The notes beneath the pieces were generated by a model. That model was not told where the DNA came from. It worked only from the letters and a program-made list of their open reading frames with translations, and did no database searches. From Rhodanobacteraceae bacterium (lineage in GTDB: Bacteria > Pseudomonadota > Gammaproteobacteria > Xanthomonadales > Rhodanobacteraceae), in NCBI GenBank assembly GCA_021325475.1, contig JAJPHA010000113.1:1-40316 (forward strand): a stretch of DNA of 40,316 nucleotides, given 5' to 3'. Made by a program: the position numbers and the translations under genes. Numbering within the stretch: the first letter of the stretch is position 1; each line of letters opens with the position of its first letter. This document shows positions 33,175 through 40,316 of the stretch, in pieces.

Positions 33175-33270
33175 GGATGACAGAGGACAGAAGGCAGAGG
33201 AAAGAAGGGGTATTCTGTCGACTGTGCACTGATCACCTTTCTGTCATCTGTCCTCAGTCTTCGGTCTTCT
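33175..33270. repeat. Heptad hairpin element D (TCTGTCC type) between rpsN and rpsH
   Basis: Left arm GATGACAGAGGACAGAAGG (from 33176) and right arm CCTTTCTGTCATCTGTCCTC (33235-33255 region) are largely complementary. The right arm continues with seven-base periodicity (TCTGTCA, TCTGTCC, TCAGTCT, TCGGTCT). It has the same architecture as the GGGCTGA elements but a different heptad. Confidence 0.75.
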
Positions 33271-33272
33271 GG

Positions 33273-33578
33273 TTACCAACTCGCCTTGCGCAGCCCCGGC
33301 ACGTCGCCGCGCATGGTCGCCTCGCGCAGCTTGTGCCGACCGAGCGCGAACTTGCGGTACACGCCGCGCGAACGGCCGGTGAGCTCGCAGCGGTTGCGCT
33401 GGCGCACCGGGCTGGCGTCGCGCGGCAGCTTCTGCAGCCTGGCCTGCGCCGCCATCTTCTCCTCGTACGAGGACTTCGGGCTGAGCACGATCGCCTTCAG
33501 CTCCTTGCGCTTGGCGGCGTACTTCTTCACCAGTTTGGCGCGTTTCTTCTCGCGCTCGACCATGCAAGTCTTGGCCAT
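33273..33578 (-). CDS. rpsN: 30S ribosomal protein S14 (zinc-independent long form)
   Basis: A 101-residue head protein. [40 protein letters not shown] and the end [12 protein letters not shown] mark it as the long C-minus type, which lacks the two CxxC zinc motifs of the short form. It therefore needs no zinc. Start at 33578, 21 bases after rplE; a heptad hairpin follows its stop. The usual rplE-rpsN-rpsH order is kept. Confidence 0.98.
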   Translation of the reverse strand: MAKTCMVEREKKRAKLVKKYAAKRKELKAIVLSPKSSYEEKMAAQARLQKLPRDASPVRQRNRCELTGRSRGVYRKFALGRHKLREATMRGDVPGLRKASW

Positions 33579-33599
33579 GCCGGTACTCTCTCGCTGAAA

Positions 33600-34142
33600 T
33601 CAGTTGCGGAACGGGAAGTTGAACGCCTCGAGCAGCGCCTTGGCTTCCTCGTCGCTGCGCGCCGTCGTGGTGATGGCGATGTCCATGCCGCGGATCGCGT
33701 CGACCTGGTCGAAATCGATCTCGGGGAAGATGATCTGTTCCTTGATCCCCAGGTTGTAGTTGCCGCGACCGTCGAAGGCGCGGCCGGAGATGCCGCGGAA
33801 GTCGCGCACGCGCGGCAGCGCGATGTTGATCAGGCGATCGAGGAATTCGTACATGCGCGCGCGGCGCAGCGTGACCTTGCAACCGATCGGCCAGCCGTCG
33901 CGGATCTTGAACGTGGCGATCGACTTGCGCGACAGCGTCGCCACGGCCTTCTGCCCGGCGATCTTGGTCATGTCGGCCTGCGCGTTCTCCAGCACCTTCT
34001 TGTTCGCCGCCGCCTCGCCCACGCCCATGTTGAGCGTGACCTTGACCAAGCGCGGCACCTGCATCGGATTCTGGTAACCGAAGCGCTGCATCAGCTTCGG
34101 CACGATCTGCTCTTTGTATACTTTTTCCAATCGCGTCGTCAT
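33600..34142 (-). CDS. rplE: 50S ribosomal protein L5
   Basis: A 180-residue 5S rRNA-binding protein that also contacts the P-site t[63 protein letters not shown] and the end [20 protein letters not shown] are diagnostic. I chose the ATG at 34142, preceded by GAAGGAG; a GTG at 34157 overlaps the rplX stop and would add five residues. The KVY codons here contain an AAAAGTATAC sequence that also occurs twice elsewhere in the window. Confidence 0.97.
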   Translation of the reverse strand: MTTRLEKVYKEQIVPKLMQRFGYQNPMQVPRLVKVTLNMGVGEAAANKKVLENAQADMTKIAGQKAVATLSRKSIATFKIRDGWPIGCKVTLRRARMYEFLDRLINIALPRVRDFRGISGRAFDGRGNYNLGIKEQIIFPEIDFDQVDAIRGMDIAITTTARSDEEAKALLEAFNFPFRN

Positions 34143-34153
34143 GGCGGGCTCCT

Positions 34154-34468
34154 TCACGCGTCGACCACTTCGCCGCTGCCGCGGAACACGCGCACCTTGC
34201 GGCCGTCGTCGAGGGTCTTGAAGCCGACGCGCTCGCCCTTGCCGGTGACACGGTTGAGCAGCATCACGTTGGAGATGTGGATCGACGCCTCGCGTTCGAT
34301 GATGCCGCCCGGCTGGTTGGCCTGCGGATTCGGCTTGGTGTGGCGCTTGACCAGATTGACGTTCTGCACGAACACGCGATCGTCGGCGACGCGCAGCACC
34401 TCGCCCTTCTGGCCCTTGTATTTGCCGGTGATCACGATGACTTGATCACCTTTGCGAATTCGGTTCAT
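34154..34468 (-). CDS. rplX: 50S ribosomal protein L24
   Basis: A 104-residue early-assembly protein near the tunnel exit. [20 protein letters not shown] (KOW motif, about 3-30), [20 protein letters not shown] and [17 protein letters not shown] match the family. It lies 147 bases after rplN; that unusually long gap contains a large heptad-repeat hairpin. Only 11 bases separate it from rplE. Confidence 0.98.
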   Translation of the reverse strand: MNRIRKGDQVIVITGKYKGQKGEVLRVADDRVFVQNVNLVKRHTKPNPQANQPGGIIEREASIHISNVMLLNRVTGKGERVGFKTLDDGRKVRVFRGSGEVVDA

Positions 34469-34496
34469 GACGTCAATTCCAATCGGTTGATTCTCT

Positions 34497-34613
34497 AGGG
34501 CTGAGGGCTGAGGGCTGAGGGCTGAAAAGAACCAGCGGCGTTGCTTTTGATCTTCAGCCCTCAGCCCTAGCTCTTCTTCTCAGCCCTCAGCCCGTGGCCC
34601 TCAGCCCTTCTCT
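34497..34613. repeat. Heptad hairpin element C between rplN and rplX
   Basis: Four perfect tandem copies of AGGGCTG (34497-34524) face CAGCCCT-CAGCCCT (34555-34568), with further CAGCCCT-type units up to about 34609. The 50 bases 34519-34568 match 31758-31807 with a single difference. The message should form a long hairpin here, the largest in the operon. Confidence 0.88.
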
Positions 34614-34615
34614 CT

Positions 34616-34984
34616 TCAAAGTACTTCCGGCGCGAGCGAAACGATCTTCATGAAGCGCTCGCTGCGCAGCTCGCGCGTGACCGGCCCGAAGATGCGCGTG
34701 CCGATCGGTTCGAGCTTGTTGTTGAGCAGCACCGCGGCGTTGCCGTCGAAGCGGATCAGCGAGCCGTCGGCGCGGCGCACACCTTTCTTGGTGCGTACGA
34801 CCACGGCGTCGTAGACCTCGCCCTTCTTCACCTTGCCGCGCGGAATCGCATCGCGCACCGACACCTTGATGACGTCGCCGATGCCGGCGTAGCGGCGCTT
34901 GCTGCCACCGAGCACCTTGATGCACATCAGTTCCTTGGCACCGCTGTTGTCGGCGGCGGCGAGCGTGGTCTGCATCTGGATCAT
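34616..34984 (-). CDS. rplN: 50S ribosomal protein L14
   Basis: A 122-residue protein at the subunit interface. [60 protein letters not shown] and [20 protein letters not shown] are canonical; the end SLAPEVL is standard. It opens the spc operon in enteric bacteria; here it lies just 24 bases after rpsQ with no visible promoter between. Confidence 0.98.
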   Translation of the reverse strand: MIQMQTTLAAADNSGAKELMCIKVLGGSKRRYAGIGDVIKVSVRDAIPRGKVKKGEVYDAVVVRTKKGVRRADGSLIRFDGNAAVLLNNKLEPIGTRIFGPVTRELRSERFMKIVSLAPEVL

Positions 34985-35008
34985 GACACGATTCTCCCTG
35001 GCTCCACG

Positions 35009-35272
35009 TTACTGCGCGGCACGCGCGACGATCTCGACCACGCGGAAGTGCTTGGTCTTCGACAAGGGCCGGCACTCGGCGATGCGCACGGTGTCGCCTT
35101 CCTTGCACTCGCCCTTCTCGTCGTGCGCATGCACCTTGGTGGAGCGGCGCACGATCTTGCCGTACAGCGGATGCGCGACCTGGCGCTCGAGCAGGACGGT
35201 CACCGTCTTCTGCATCTTGTTGCTGATCACGCGCCCTTCGATGGTGCGCTGGCTCTTGCGGTTCTCGTTCAT
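35009..35272 (-). CDS. rpsQ: 30S ribosomal protein S17
   Basis: An 87-residue primary 16S rRNA-binding protein with an OB fold. [40 protein letters not shown] and [20 protein letters not shown] identify it. Length is normal. Preceded by rpmC at 11 bases and followed by rplN at 24 bases. Confidence 0.98.
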   Translation of the reverse strand: MNENRKSQRTIEGRVISNKMQKTVTVLLERQVAHPLYGKIVRRSTKVHAHDEKGECKEGDTVRIAECRPLSKTKHFRVVEIVARAAQ

Positions 35273-35283
35273 CGGCGTCGTCC

Positions 35284-35478
35284 TCAGTGCTTCGCGGCCA
35301 GCTGGCCGAGCAGCGTCTTGATCTGCGCGATCTCGCGCTTGACGCGCTGGAAGTGGTGCGTGTGCGTCTGCGCGCCCGCACCCTTCTGCATGCGCAGGTT
35401 GAACTGCTCGCGACGCAGCTCCGCGAGCTGGTCGTTGAGTTCCTGCGCCGACAGTTTGCGTAGCTCGTTCAGTTCCAT
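35284..35478 (-). CDS. rpmC: 50S ribosomal protein L29
   Basis: A 64-residue two-helix protein by the tunnel exit that helps form the docking site for SRP and trigger factor. [40 protein letters not shown] and [20 protein letters not shown] are characteristic. The long open frame upstream of 35478 is a shadow of rplP and rpsC, so the ATG that touches the rplP stop (1-base overlap, TGATG) is the start. The coupling is expected for this pair. Confidence 0.97.
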   Translation of the reverse strand: MELNELRKLSAQELNDQLAELRREQFNLRMQKGAGAQTHTHHFQRVKREIAQIKTLLGQLAAKH

Positions 35479-35891
35479 CACAGCACCGTGCGGTTGACGA
35501 ATTGGGTCTGCACCGACAGCTTGGCCGCGGCCAGCCGGAACGCCTCGCGCGCGTCGGCCTCCGACACGCCTTCGATCTCGTACAGCACGCGCCCGGGCTG
35601 CACCACGGCCACCCAGTACTCGACGTTGCCCTTGCCGTTGCCCATGCGCACTTCGATCGGCTTCTTGGTGATCGGCTTGTCCGGAAACACGCGGATCCAC
35701 AGCTTGCCGCCGCGCTTGACGAAGCGCGTGACGCAGCGGCGCGCGGCCTCGATCTGGCGCGAGGTGAGCAGGCCGTGGGTGGTCGCCTTCAGGCCGTACT
35801 CGCCGAAGCTGACCTTGTTGCCGACGTGGCTCAGGCCACGGTTGCGGCTCTTCTGGACCTTGCGGTATTTGGTTCGGGTCGGTTGCAGCAT
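35478..35891 (-). CDS. rplP: 50S ribosomal protein L16
   Basis: A 137-residue protein that positions the A-site t[63 protein letters not shown] and [20 protein letters not shown] are diagnostic. The [14 protein letters not shown] region and the KGNVEYWVA loop match the usual conserved parts. It overlaps the rpmC start by one base and lies 12 bases after rpsC. Confidence 0.98.
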   Translation of the reverse strand: MLQPTRTKYRKVQKSRNRGLSHVGNKVSFGEYGLKATTHGLLTSRQIEAARRCVTRFVKRGGKLWIRVFPDKPITKKPIEVRMGNGKGNVEYWVAVVQPGRVLYEIEGVSEADAREAFRLAAAKLSVQTQFVNRTVL

Positions 35892-35903
35892 GGTTGCGAT
35901 CCC

Positions 35904-36656
35904 TTATGGCTTGGCCGCCGCGCGCGCTTCCCGCGGCTCGCGGCTCTCGCGCGCCTCGCGGCGTTCCCGCGCCGGGGCCGATGCGGCCTCGCGCGCCTCG
36001 TCCTTCGCCTCCTGGCCGGCGGCGTGCAGGTCGAACACCTCGCCCTTGTAGACCCACACCTTGACGCCGATCACCCCGTAGGTGGTCTTGGCCTCGGCGA
36101 AACCGTAATCGATGTCGGCACGCAGCGTGTGCAGCGGCACGCGCCCTTCGCGGTACCACTCCGAGCGCGCGATCTCGGCGCCGTTCAGGCGGCCGGCGAC
36201 GTTGACCTTGATGCCGAGCGCGCCCAGGCGCATGGCGTTGCCGACCGCACGCTTCATCGCGCGGCGGAACATGATGCGGCGCTCGAGCTGCTGCGCGATC
36301 GACTCGGCCACCAGTTGCGCGTCGAGCTCGGGCTTGCGCACTTCCGACACGTTGATGTGCGCCGGCACGCCCATCATCGCCGTGACTTCCTTGCGCAGCT
36401 TCTCGATGTCCTCGCCCTTCTTGCCGATCACCACGCCCGGCCGCGCCGTGTGGATGGTGATGCGCGCGGTCTTGGCCGGACGCTCGATCTGGATGCGCGA
36501 CACGCCCGCCTGGGCGAGCTTCTCGCGCAGCAACTGCCGCACCTTGAGGTCGGCGGCGAGGTACTGTGCGTACTCGCGCTTGTTGGCGTACCACTTGGAA
36601 TTCCAGTCCTTGGAGATCCCCAGGCGAATGCCGATCGGATGTACTTTATGACCCAT
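35904..36656 (-). CDS. rpsC: 30S ribosomal protein S3 with charged C-terminal tail
   Basis: A 250-residue head protein forming part of the mRNA entry tunnel helicase. [20 protein letters not shown], the KH domain with [20 protein letters not shown], and the C-terminal domain (RREREIAR-type region, [20 protein letters not shown]) are canonical. After residue about 215 comes a low-complexity tail of A, R and E ([20 protein letters not shown]), about 17 residues longer overall than E. coli S3. The tail is common in GC-rich proteobacteria in variable form. Start fixed by the family N terminus. Confidence 0.98.
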   Translation of the reverse strand: MGHKVHPIGIRLGISKDWNSKWYANKREYAQYLAADLKVRQLLREKLAQAGVSRIQIERPAKTARITIHTARPGVVIGKKGEDIEKLRKEVTAMMGVPAHINVSEVRKPELDAQLVAESIAQQLERRIMFRRAMKRAVGNAMRLGALGIKVNVAGRLNGAEIARSEWYREGRVPLHTLRADIDYGFAEAKTTYGVIGVKVWVYKGEVFDLHAAGQEAKDEAREAASAPARERREARESREPREARAAAKP

Positions 36657-36668
36657 GAGTGCGTTCCG

Positions 36669-37034
36669 TTAGTTGCCGACGACCACGGTGATGTGGCTGG
36701 TGCGCTTGAGGATGCGCGTGCCGCGACCCTTGGCGCGCGCGTGCATGCGCTTCAGGCGCGGACCCTCGTCCACGGTGATGGTGGCCACCTTCAATTCGTC
36801 GACGTCGGCGCCGAGGTTGTTCTCGGCGTTGGCCACCGCCGACAACAGCAGCTTCTTCACCAGGTGCGCGGCGCGCTTGTCGCTGAAGGCGAGCAGATCG
36901 GTGGCGCGCCCGACCGGCAGGCCGCGCACCTGATCGGCGACCAGGCGCGCCTTCTGCGGCGAGATGCGCGCGCCGCGCAGGATCGCCTTCGCGCGCAGTG
37001 CGTTGGGTTGACTGGCTTTGGCTTGCATCGTCAT
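36669..37034 (-). CDS. rplV: 50S ribosomal protein L22
   Basis: A 121-residue protein lining the exit tunnel; changes in its loop can affect macrolide sensitivity. [40 protein letters not shown] and the end [20 protein letters not shown] identify it. Two ATGs are possible (37034 and 37028); GAGGAC before the first makes it the slightly better choice. Lies 21 bases after rpsS and 12 before rpsC. Confidence 0.97.
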   Translation of the reverse strand: MTMQAKASQPNALRAKAILRGARISPQKARLVADQVRGLPVGRATDLLAFSDKRAAHLVKKLLLSAVANAENNLGADVDELKVATITVDEGPRLKRMHARAKGRGTRILKRTSHITVVVGN

Positions 37035-37055
37035 GTCCTCGTCGCTTGCGCCCGC

Positions 37056-37349
37056 TTACTTCTTCGCCTCGGCCGGCGCCGCCGCCTTCTTGTCGCCGGA
37101 ATGGCCCTTGAAGGTGCGCGTGACCGCGAACTCGCCGAGCTTGTGGCCGACCATGTTCTCGTTGACGAGCACCGGCACGTGCGCCTTGCCGTTGTGCACG
37201 GCGATGGTCAGACCCACCATCTCCGGCACGATCATCGACCGCCGCGACCAGGTCTTGATCGGACGCTTGTTGTTGCTGGCGACGGCCGCCTCCACCTTCT
37301 TCAGCAGATGAAGGTCGACGAACGGGCCTTTCTTCAGTGAACGTGCCAT
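37056..37349 (-). CDS. rpsS: 30S ribosomal protein S19
   Basis: A 97-residue head protein that bridges to the 50S A-site finger. [40 protein letters not shown] and [20 protein letters not shown] are diagnostic. The last residues are a short A/K/E tail slightly longer than in E. coli. Only 3 bases separate it from rplB. Confidence 0.98.
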   Translation of the reverse strand: MARSLKKGPFVDLHLLKKVEAAVASNNKRPIKTWSRRSMIVPEMVGLTIAVHNGKAHVPVLVNENMVGHKLGEFAVTRTFKGHSGDKKAAAPAEAKK

Positions 37350-37352
37350 GGC

Positions 37353-38180
37353 TTAGCCTCTGCGATCGCGCACGATGAACTGGTTGGTGCGCTTGTTCTT
37401 GCGCGTCTTGTATCCCTTGGTCGGCTGGCCCCACGGCGACACCGGGTGCGGATTGCCCTGTCCCGCGCGCCCCTCGCCGCCGCCGTGCGGGTGATCCACC
37501 GGGTTCATCGCCGCGCCGCGCACCGTCGGGCGGATGCCGCGCCAGCGGCTGGCGCCGGCCTTGCCGAGCTTGCGCAGATTGTGCTCGGCGTTGCCCACTT
37601 CGCCGATGGTGGCGCGGCAGTCGGCCGGCACCTTGCGCATCTCGCCCGAGCGCAGACGCAGCGTCGCGTAGCCGCCCTCGCGCGCCACCAGTTGCGCCGA
37701 GGCGCCGGCGCTGCGCGCGAGCTGCGCGCCCTTGCCCGGCTTCATCTCGACGCAGTGCACGGTCGCGCCGATCGGGATGTTGCGCAGCGGCAGCGCGTTG
37801 CCGGTCTTGATCGGTGCCTCGTGACCGGCGATCAACTGATCGCCAACGCTGATGCCCTTCGGCGCGATGATGTAGCGGCGCTCACCGTCGGCGTAACACA
37901 GGAGCGCGATGTGCGCGGTGCGGTTCGGATCGTACTCCAGCCGCTCCACGCGGCAGGCGACGCCTTCCTTGTCGCGCTTGAAGTCGATGATGCGATAGTG
38001 CTGCTTGGAACCACCGCCCTTGTGGCGCGTGGTGATGCGGCCGTAGTGGTTGCGGCCGCCGGTCTTGCCCTGCGGCTCGGTGAGCGGCGCATATGGACCG
38101 CCCTTGTGCAGGCCGGGCGTGACCACGCGCACCATCGCGCGGCGTCCGGGGGAAGTTGGCTTGAGTGTGATCAGTGCCAT
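37353..38180 (-). CDS. rplB: 50S ribosomal protein L2
   Basis: A 275-residue, highly conserved protein needed for subunit joining and peptidyl-transferase function. [40 protein letters not shown], and the C-terminal [20 protein letters not shown] with the conserved histidine corresponding to His229 of E. coli are visible. The end [18 protein letters not shown] is standard. It lies 44 bases after rplW. Confidence 0.98.
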   Translation of the reverse strand: MALITLKPTSPGRRAMVRVVTPGLHKGGPYAPLTEPQGKTGGRNHYGRITTRHKGGGSKQHYRIIDFKRDKEGVACRVERLEYDPNRTAHIALLCYADGERRYIIAPKGISVGDQLIAGHEAPIKTGNALPLRNIPIGATVHCVEMKPGKGAQLARSAGASAQLVAREGGYATLRLRSGEMRKVPADCRATIGEVGNAEHNLRKLGKAGASRWRGIRPTVRGAAMNPVDHPHGGGEGRAGQGNPHPVSPWGQPTKGYKTRKNKRTNQFIVRDRRG

Positions 38181-38224
38181 GTGGATTCCTACTCTCAGGG
38201 ACGGCCACGCCGCCCAAGATCGCC

Positions 38225-38530
38225 TCAGGGCTTGGCCGTGACGTCGATGCTCTGGCCTTCCTGGAGACGCACGTACGCCTTGCGCCAGCCGCGCCGACGA
38301 CCGGGACGGAAGCGGAACGACTTCGCCTTGCCCTTCACGTTCACCAGATTGACCGACTCGACCTTGACGTTGAACATCGCCTCGACCGCGGCCTTGACCG
38401 TCGCCTTGTCGGCGTCCGGCGCCACCTCGAACACGTACTGGTTGTGCTCCTGCACGCGCGCGCTCTTCTCCGACACGTGCGGCGCGCGCAGCACGCCGTA
38501 CAGGCGCTCGTTCTTGATTTCCGCGCTCAT
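38225..38530 (-). CDS. rplW: 50S ribosomal protein L23
   Basis: A 101-residue tunnel-exit protein that docks trigger factor and [43 protein letters not shown], and the RNA-binding loop [20 protein letters not shown] are characteristic. The ATG at 38530 overlaps the rplD stop (ATGA); an ATG three codons upstream is inside rplD and less likely. Confidence 0.97.
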   Translation of the reverse strand: MSAEIKNERLYGVLRAPHVSEKSARVQEHNQYVFEVAPDADKATVKAAVEAMFNVKVESVNLVNVKGKAKSFRFRPGRRRGWRKAYVRLQEGQSIDVTAKP

Positions 38531-39126
38531 GCCAGCCACTCCTCGATCTTCTTCACCGACTCGACCGTCATCAGCACGTGGTCGGCATCCACCAGACTCA
38601 CCGGATCCAGCGCGGCGACGTCCAGCACCGCCACGCGCGGCAGGTTGCGCGCGGACAGATACAGGTTCTGGTCCACGTTCTCGGTCACGATCAGGGTGCG
38701 GCCGCTGAAATCCTTGAGCTTGGCGAGCAGGCCCTTCGTGCTCGGCTTGTCGACCGTGATCGACTCGAGCACCTTGAGGCGGCCCTGCCGGTTCAACTCC
38801 GACAGGATCGCGCGGATCGCGCCGCGATACATCTTCTTGTTGACCTTCTGCGCGAAGCTGCGCGGACGCGCGGCGAAGGCGCGGCCGCCGCCGACGAAGA
38901 TCGGCGCGCGGTAGTCGCCGTGGCGGGCACCGCCACCCTTCTGACGCTTGAACTTCTTGGTCGTGCCGGAAAGGTCCGAGCGCGACTTCTGCGCCTTGGT
39001 GCCGGCGCGGCCGGCGTTGCGGTACGCCACCACGACCTGGTGCACCAGGCTCTCGGAGAATTCGCGACCGAACACGGCGTCGGACACCGACAGCGGCTTG
39101 TTCGCGCCAACGATCTGCAATTCCAT
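38527..39126 (-). CDS. rplD: 50S ribosomal protein L4
   Basis: A 199-residue protein whose loop lines the exit tunnel. In E. coli it represses its own S10 operon. [20 protein letters not shown], the tunnel loop [20 protein letters not shown], and the C-terminal [20 protein letters not shown] match. It starts 11 bases after rplC; the longer open frame reaching 39540 is a shadow of rplC. The leader ahead of rpsJ does not show an obvious copy of the enteric L4 target. Confidence 0.97.
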   Translation of the reverse strand: MELQIVGANKPLSVSDAVFGREFSESLVHQVVVAYRNAGRAGTKAQKSRSDLSGTTKKFKRQKGGGARHGDYRAPIFVGGGRAFAARPRSFAQKVNKKMYRGAIRAILSELNRQGRLKVLESITVDKPSTKGLLAKLKDFSGRTLIVTENVDQNLYLSARNLPRVAVLDVAALDPVSLVDADHVLMTVESVKKIEEWLA

Positions 39127-39137
39127 GGGGATGCTCC

Positions 39138-39779
39138 TCACGCCTTCGCGGCCGGACGGATGATCACGTCGCCGCCGGGCGCACCCGGCACCGAGCCGCG
39201 AATCGCGATCAGGTGACGCTCGGCGTCGATCTTCACCACTTCGAGATTGATCGACGAGCGGCGCACGTGGCCCATGTGGCCGGACATGCGCTTGCCGGGA
39301 AACACGCGGCCGGGCGTCTGGCGCTGACCGATCGAGCCCGGCGCACGGTGCGACAACGAGTTGCCGTGCGAGGCATCGCCCATGGTGAAGTTGTGACGCT
39401 TGATCGTGCCCTGGAAGCCCTTGCCCTTGCTGATCCCGGCGACATCGACCTTCTGGCCGACCTTGAACACCTGGTCGAGCTTGATCTCGCCGCCGACGTT
39501 GTACTTGCCGAGCTCGTTCGCCTCGACGCGGAATTCCCACAACCCGCGGCCGGCCTCGACCTTGGCCTTGGCATAGTGGCCGGCGAGCGGCTTGTTCACG
39601 AGCGCCGCGCGCTTGCTGCCGGCCGTCACCTGCACTGCGCTGTAGCCGTCGTGCTCCGGCGTCTTCACCTGGGTGATGCGATTCGGCGTCGCCTCGATCA
39701 GCGTCACCGGCACCGCCTCACCGGCTTCGGTGAAGATCCGCGTCATGCCGCATTTTTTGCCTACCAGACCGATACTCAT
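39138..39779 (-). CDS. rplC: 50S ribosomal protein L3
   Basis: A 213-residue early-assembly protein near the peptidyl-transferase centre. [40 protein letters not shown], and [20 protein letters not shown], with the conserved glutamine that is methylated in E. coli L3, identify it. It follows rpsJ by 85 bases instead of the usual few, because a heptad hairpin lies between. Confidence 0.98.
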   Translation of the reverse strand: MSIGLVGKKCGMTRIFTEAGEAVPVTLIEATPNRITQVKTPEHDGYSAVQVTAGSKRAALVNKPLAGHYAKAKVEAGRGLWEFRVEANELGKYNVGGEIKLDQVFKVGQKVDVAGISKGKGFQGTIKRHNFTMGDASHGNSLSHRAPGSIGQRQTPGRVFPGKRMSGHMGHVRRSSINLEVVKIDAERHLIAIRGSVPGAPGGDVIIRPAAKA

Positions 39780-39805
39780 GTTCGTGTCCTGACTTGTCTC
39801 TGATC

Positions 39806-39862
39806 GGGGCTGAAGATCAGCAGCGTCACCCGCTTCCTGCTTTTCAGCCCTCAGCCCTCGCC
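39806..39862. repeat. Heptad hairpin element E between rpsJ and rplC
   Basis: Left arm GGGGCTGAAGATC (39806-39818) faces TTTTCAGCCCTCAGCCCTCG (39841-39860). The order of the GAAGATC and CTTTT blocks relative to the arms is reversed compared with elements B and C, so this is a related copy in the opposite orientation. Confidence 0.78.
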
Positions 39863-39864
39863 CT

Positions 39865-40176
39865 TCAGTACAACTTGATCTGCACGTCCACGCCCGCGGC
39901 GAGGTCGAGCTTCATCAGCGCGTCGACGGTCTTGTCGTTCGGATCGACGATGTCGAGCACGCGCTTGTGCGTGCGCGTCTCGTACTGGTCGCGCGCGTCC
40001 TTGTCGACGTGCGGCGACACCAGCACGGTGTAGCGCTCGATCTTCGTCGGCAACGGAATCGGACCGCGTACCTGCGCGCCGGTGCGCTTGGCCGTTTCCA
40101 CGATCTCGCTCGCGGAACGGTCGATCAGCCGGTGATCGAACGCCTTGAGCCGAATACGAATCTTCTGGTCCGCCAT
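39865..40176 (-). CDS. rpsJ: 30S ribosomal protein S10
   Basis: A 103-residue head protein; also the NusE partner of NusB in antitermination. [40 protein letters not shown], and [20 protein letters not shown] are canonical. It is the first gene of the S10 operon in the window. The leader (40177-40316) carries two hairpins. A heptad hairpin begins right after its stop. Confidence 0.98.
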   Translation of the reverse strand: MADQKIRIRLKAFDHRLIDRSASEIVETAKRTGAQVRGPIPLPTKIERYTVLVSPHVDKDARDQYETRTHKRVLDIVDPNDKTVDALMKLDLAAGVDVQIKLY

Positions 40177-40210
40177 TGCCTTTTCCTCAAAGAACGTTGT
40201 TGTTCGACAT

Positions 40211-40233
40211 CGAGGCGATTTTTCATCGCCTCG
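40211..40233. terminator. Hairpin in the rpsJ leader
   Basis: CGAGGCGAT-TTTTC-ATCGCCTCG, a perfect 9-pair stem with a 5-base loop, 35 bases upstream of the rpsJ start. There is no T run after it on the minus strand (TGTCG follows). It may be an upstream gene's terminator or a leader attenuator. Confidence 0.5.
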
Positions 40234-40250
40234 CGCTTTCTCTGCTCGTC

Positions 40251-40270
40251 ATTCCCGCGAAAGCGGGAAT
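40251..40270. repeat. dRS3/REP-like palindrome ATTCCCGC-gaaa-GCGGGAAT
   Basis: A perfect 8-base inverted repeat with a GAAA loop, flanked by CGTC and CCAG, the familiar form of the ATTCCC...GGGAAT repeats found dispersed in many proteobacteria (for example dRS3 of Neisseria). It lies upstream of rpsJ at the right edge of the window. Confidence 0.85.
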
Positions 40271-40316
40271 CCAGTTCTTGATCTTGTTGCGCCTCGAAGC
40301 GCCGGATCCCGGATCA

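Noticed and set aside
34497-34613. Heptad tandem repeats considered as a CRISPR array
   Set aside because: Units are seven bases, contiguous or in facing arms, with no spacers and no cas genes.

Overview
The window is chromosomal DNA from a GC-rich (mostly about 65-70 %) Gram-negative bacterium. The complete S10-spc-alpha ribosomal operon in gammaproteobacterial order, the zinc-free 101-residue S14, no rpmJ between secY and rpsM, a class II DAHP synthase, a NodT-type outer-membrane channel, and REP/dRS3-like and heptad intergenic repeats together suggest a gammaproteobacterium of the Xanthomonadales (Lysobacterales). That placement is an inference; no 16S or phylogeny is available here.

Layout. 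(1) 1-1592: 3' part of typA/bipA. (2) 1598-13328, minus strand: a composite type I restriction-modification locus read hsdM - fic - [hsdM 3' remnant] - hsdS - DUF3644 - 52-residue Cys protein - dual-OB-like protein - DUF488 - DUF488 - [hsdR 5' remnant] - DUF4143 ATPase - hsdR. The genes from hsdS to the second DUF488 are joined by start/stop overlaps. (3) 13455-17854, plus strand: slipin, secreted amidase, OprB-like porin, and a DUF1232 protein with an HTH-like N terminus. (4) 17895-23774, plus strand: a tripartite RND efflux operon (adaptor, CzcA/CusA-like pump, NodT channel). (5) 23771-25732, minus strand: class II DAHP synthase and dsbB. (6) 25878-40176, minus strand: rplQ, rpoA, rpsD, rpsK, rpsM, secY, rplO, rpmD, rpsE, rplR, rplF, rpsH, rpsN, rplE, rplX, rplN, rpsQ, rpmC, rplP, rpsC, rplV, rpsS, rplB, rplW, rplD, rplC, rpsJ. 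Several spacers of this operon carry heptad-repeat hairpins.

The most interesting region is the restriction locus. Short diverged remnants of hsdM (3' end) and hsdR (5' end) sit symmetrically around an inner block, while full copies of hsdM and hsdR lie outside it, each separated from its remnant by one extra gene (fic or a DUF4143 ATPase) that has its own palindromic operator-like site. The simplest reading is that an inner specificity/effector cassette was exchanged by recombination into a resident hsdM-fic-...-ATPase-hsdR locus. The inner block carries a possible accessory defence module: a DUF3644 protein with an R-x4-H motif, a cysteine-rich small protein, a dual-OB-like protein and two DUF488 proteins sharing a C-x7-C-H-R motif. 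hsdM also carries an in-frame REP-type insertion. No tRNA, rRNA, CRISPR array or transposase gene was seen. No gene-free stretch exceeds 300 bases.
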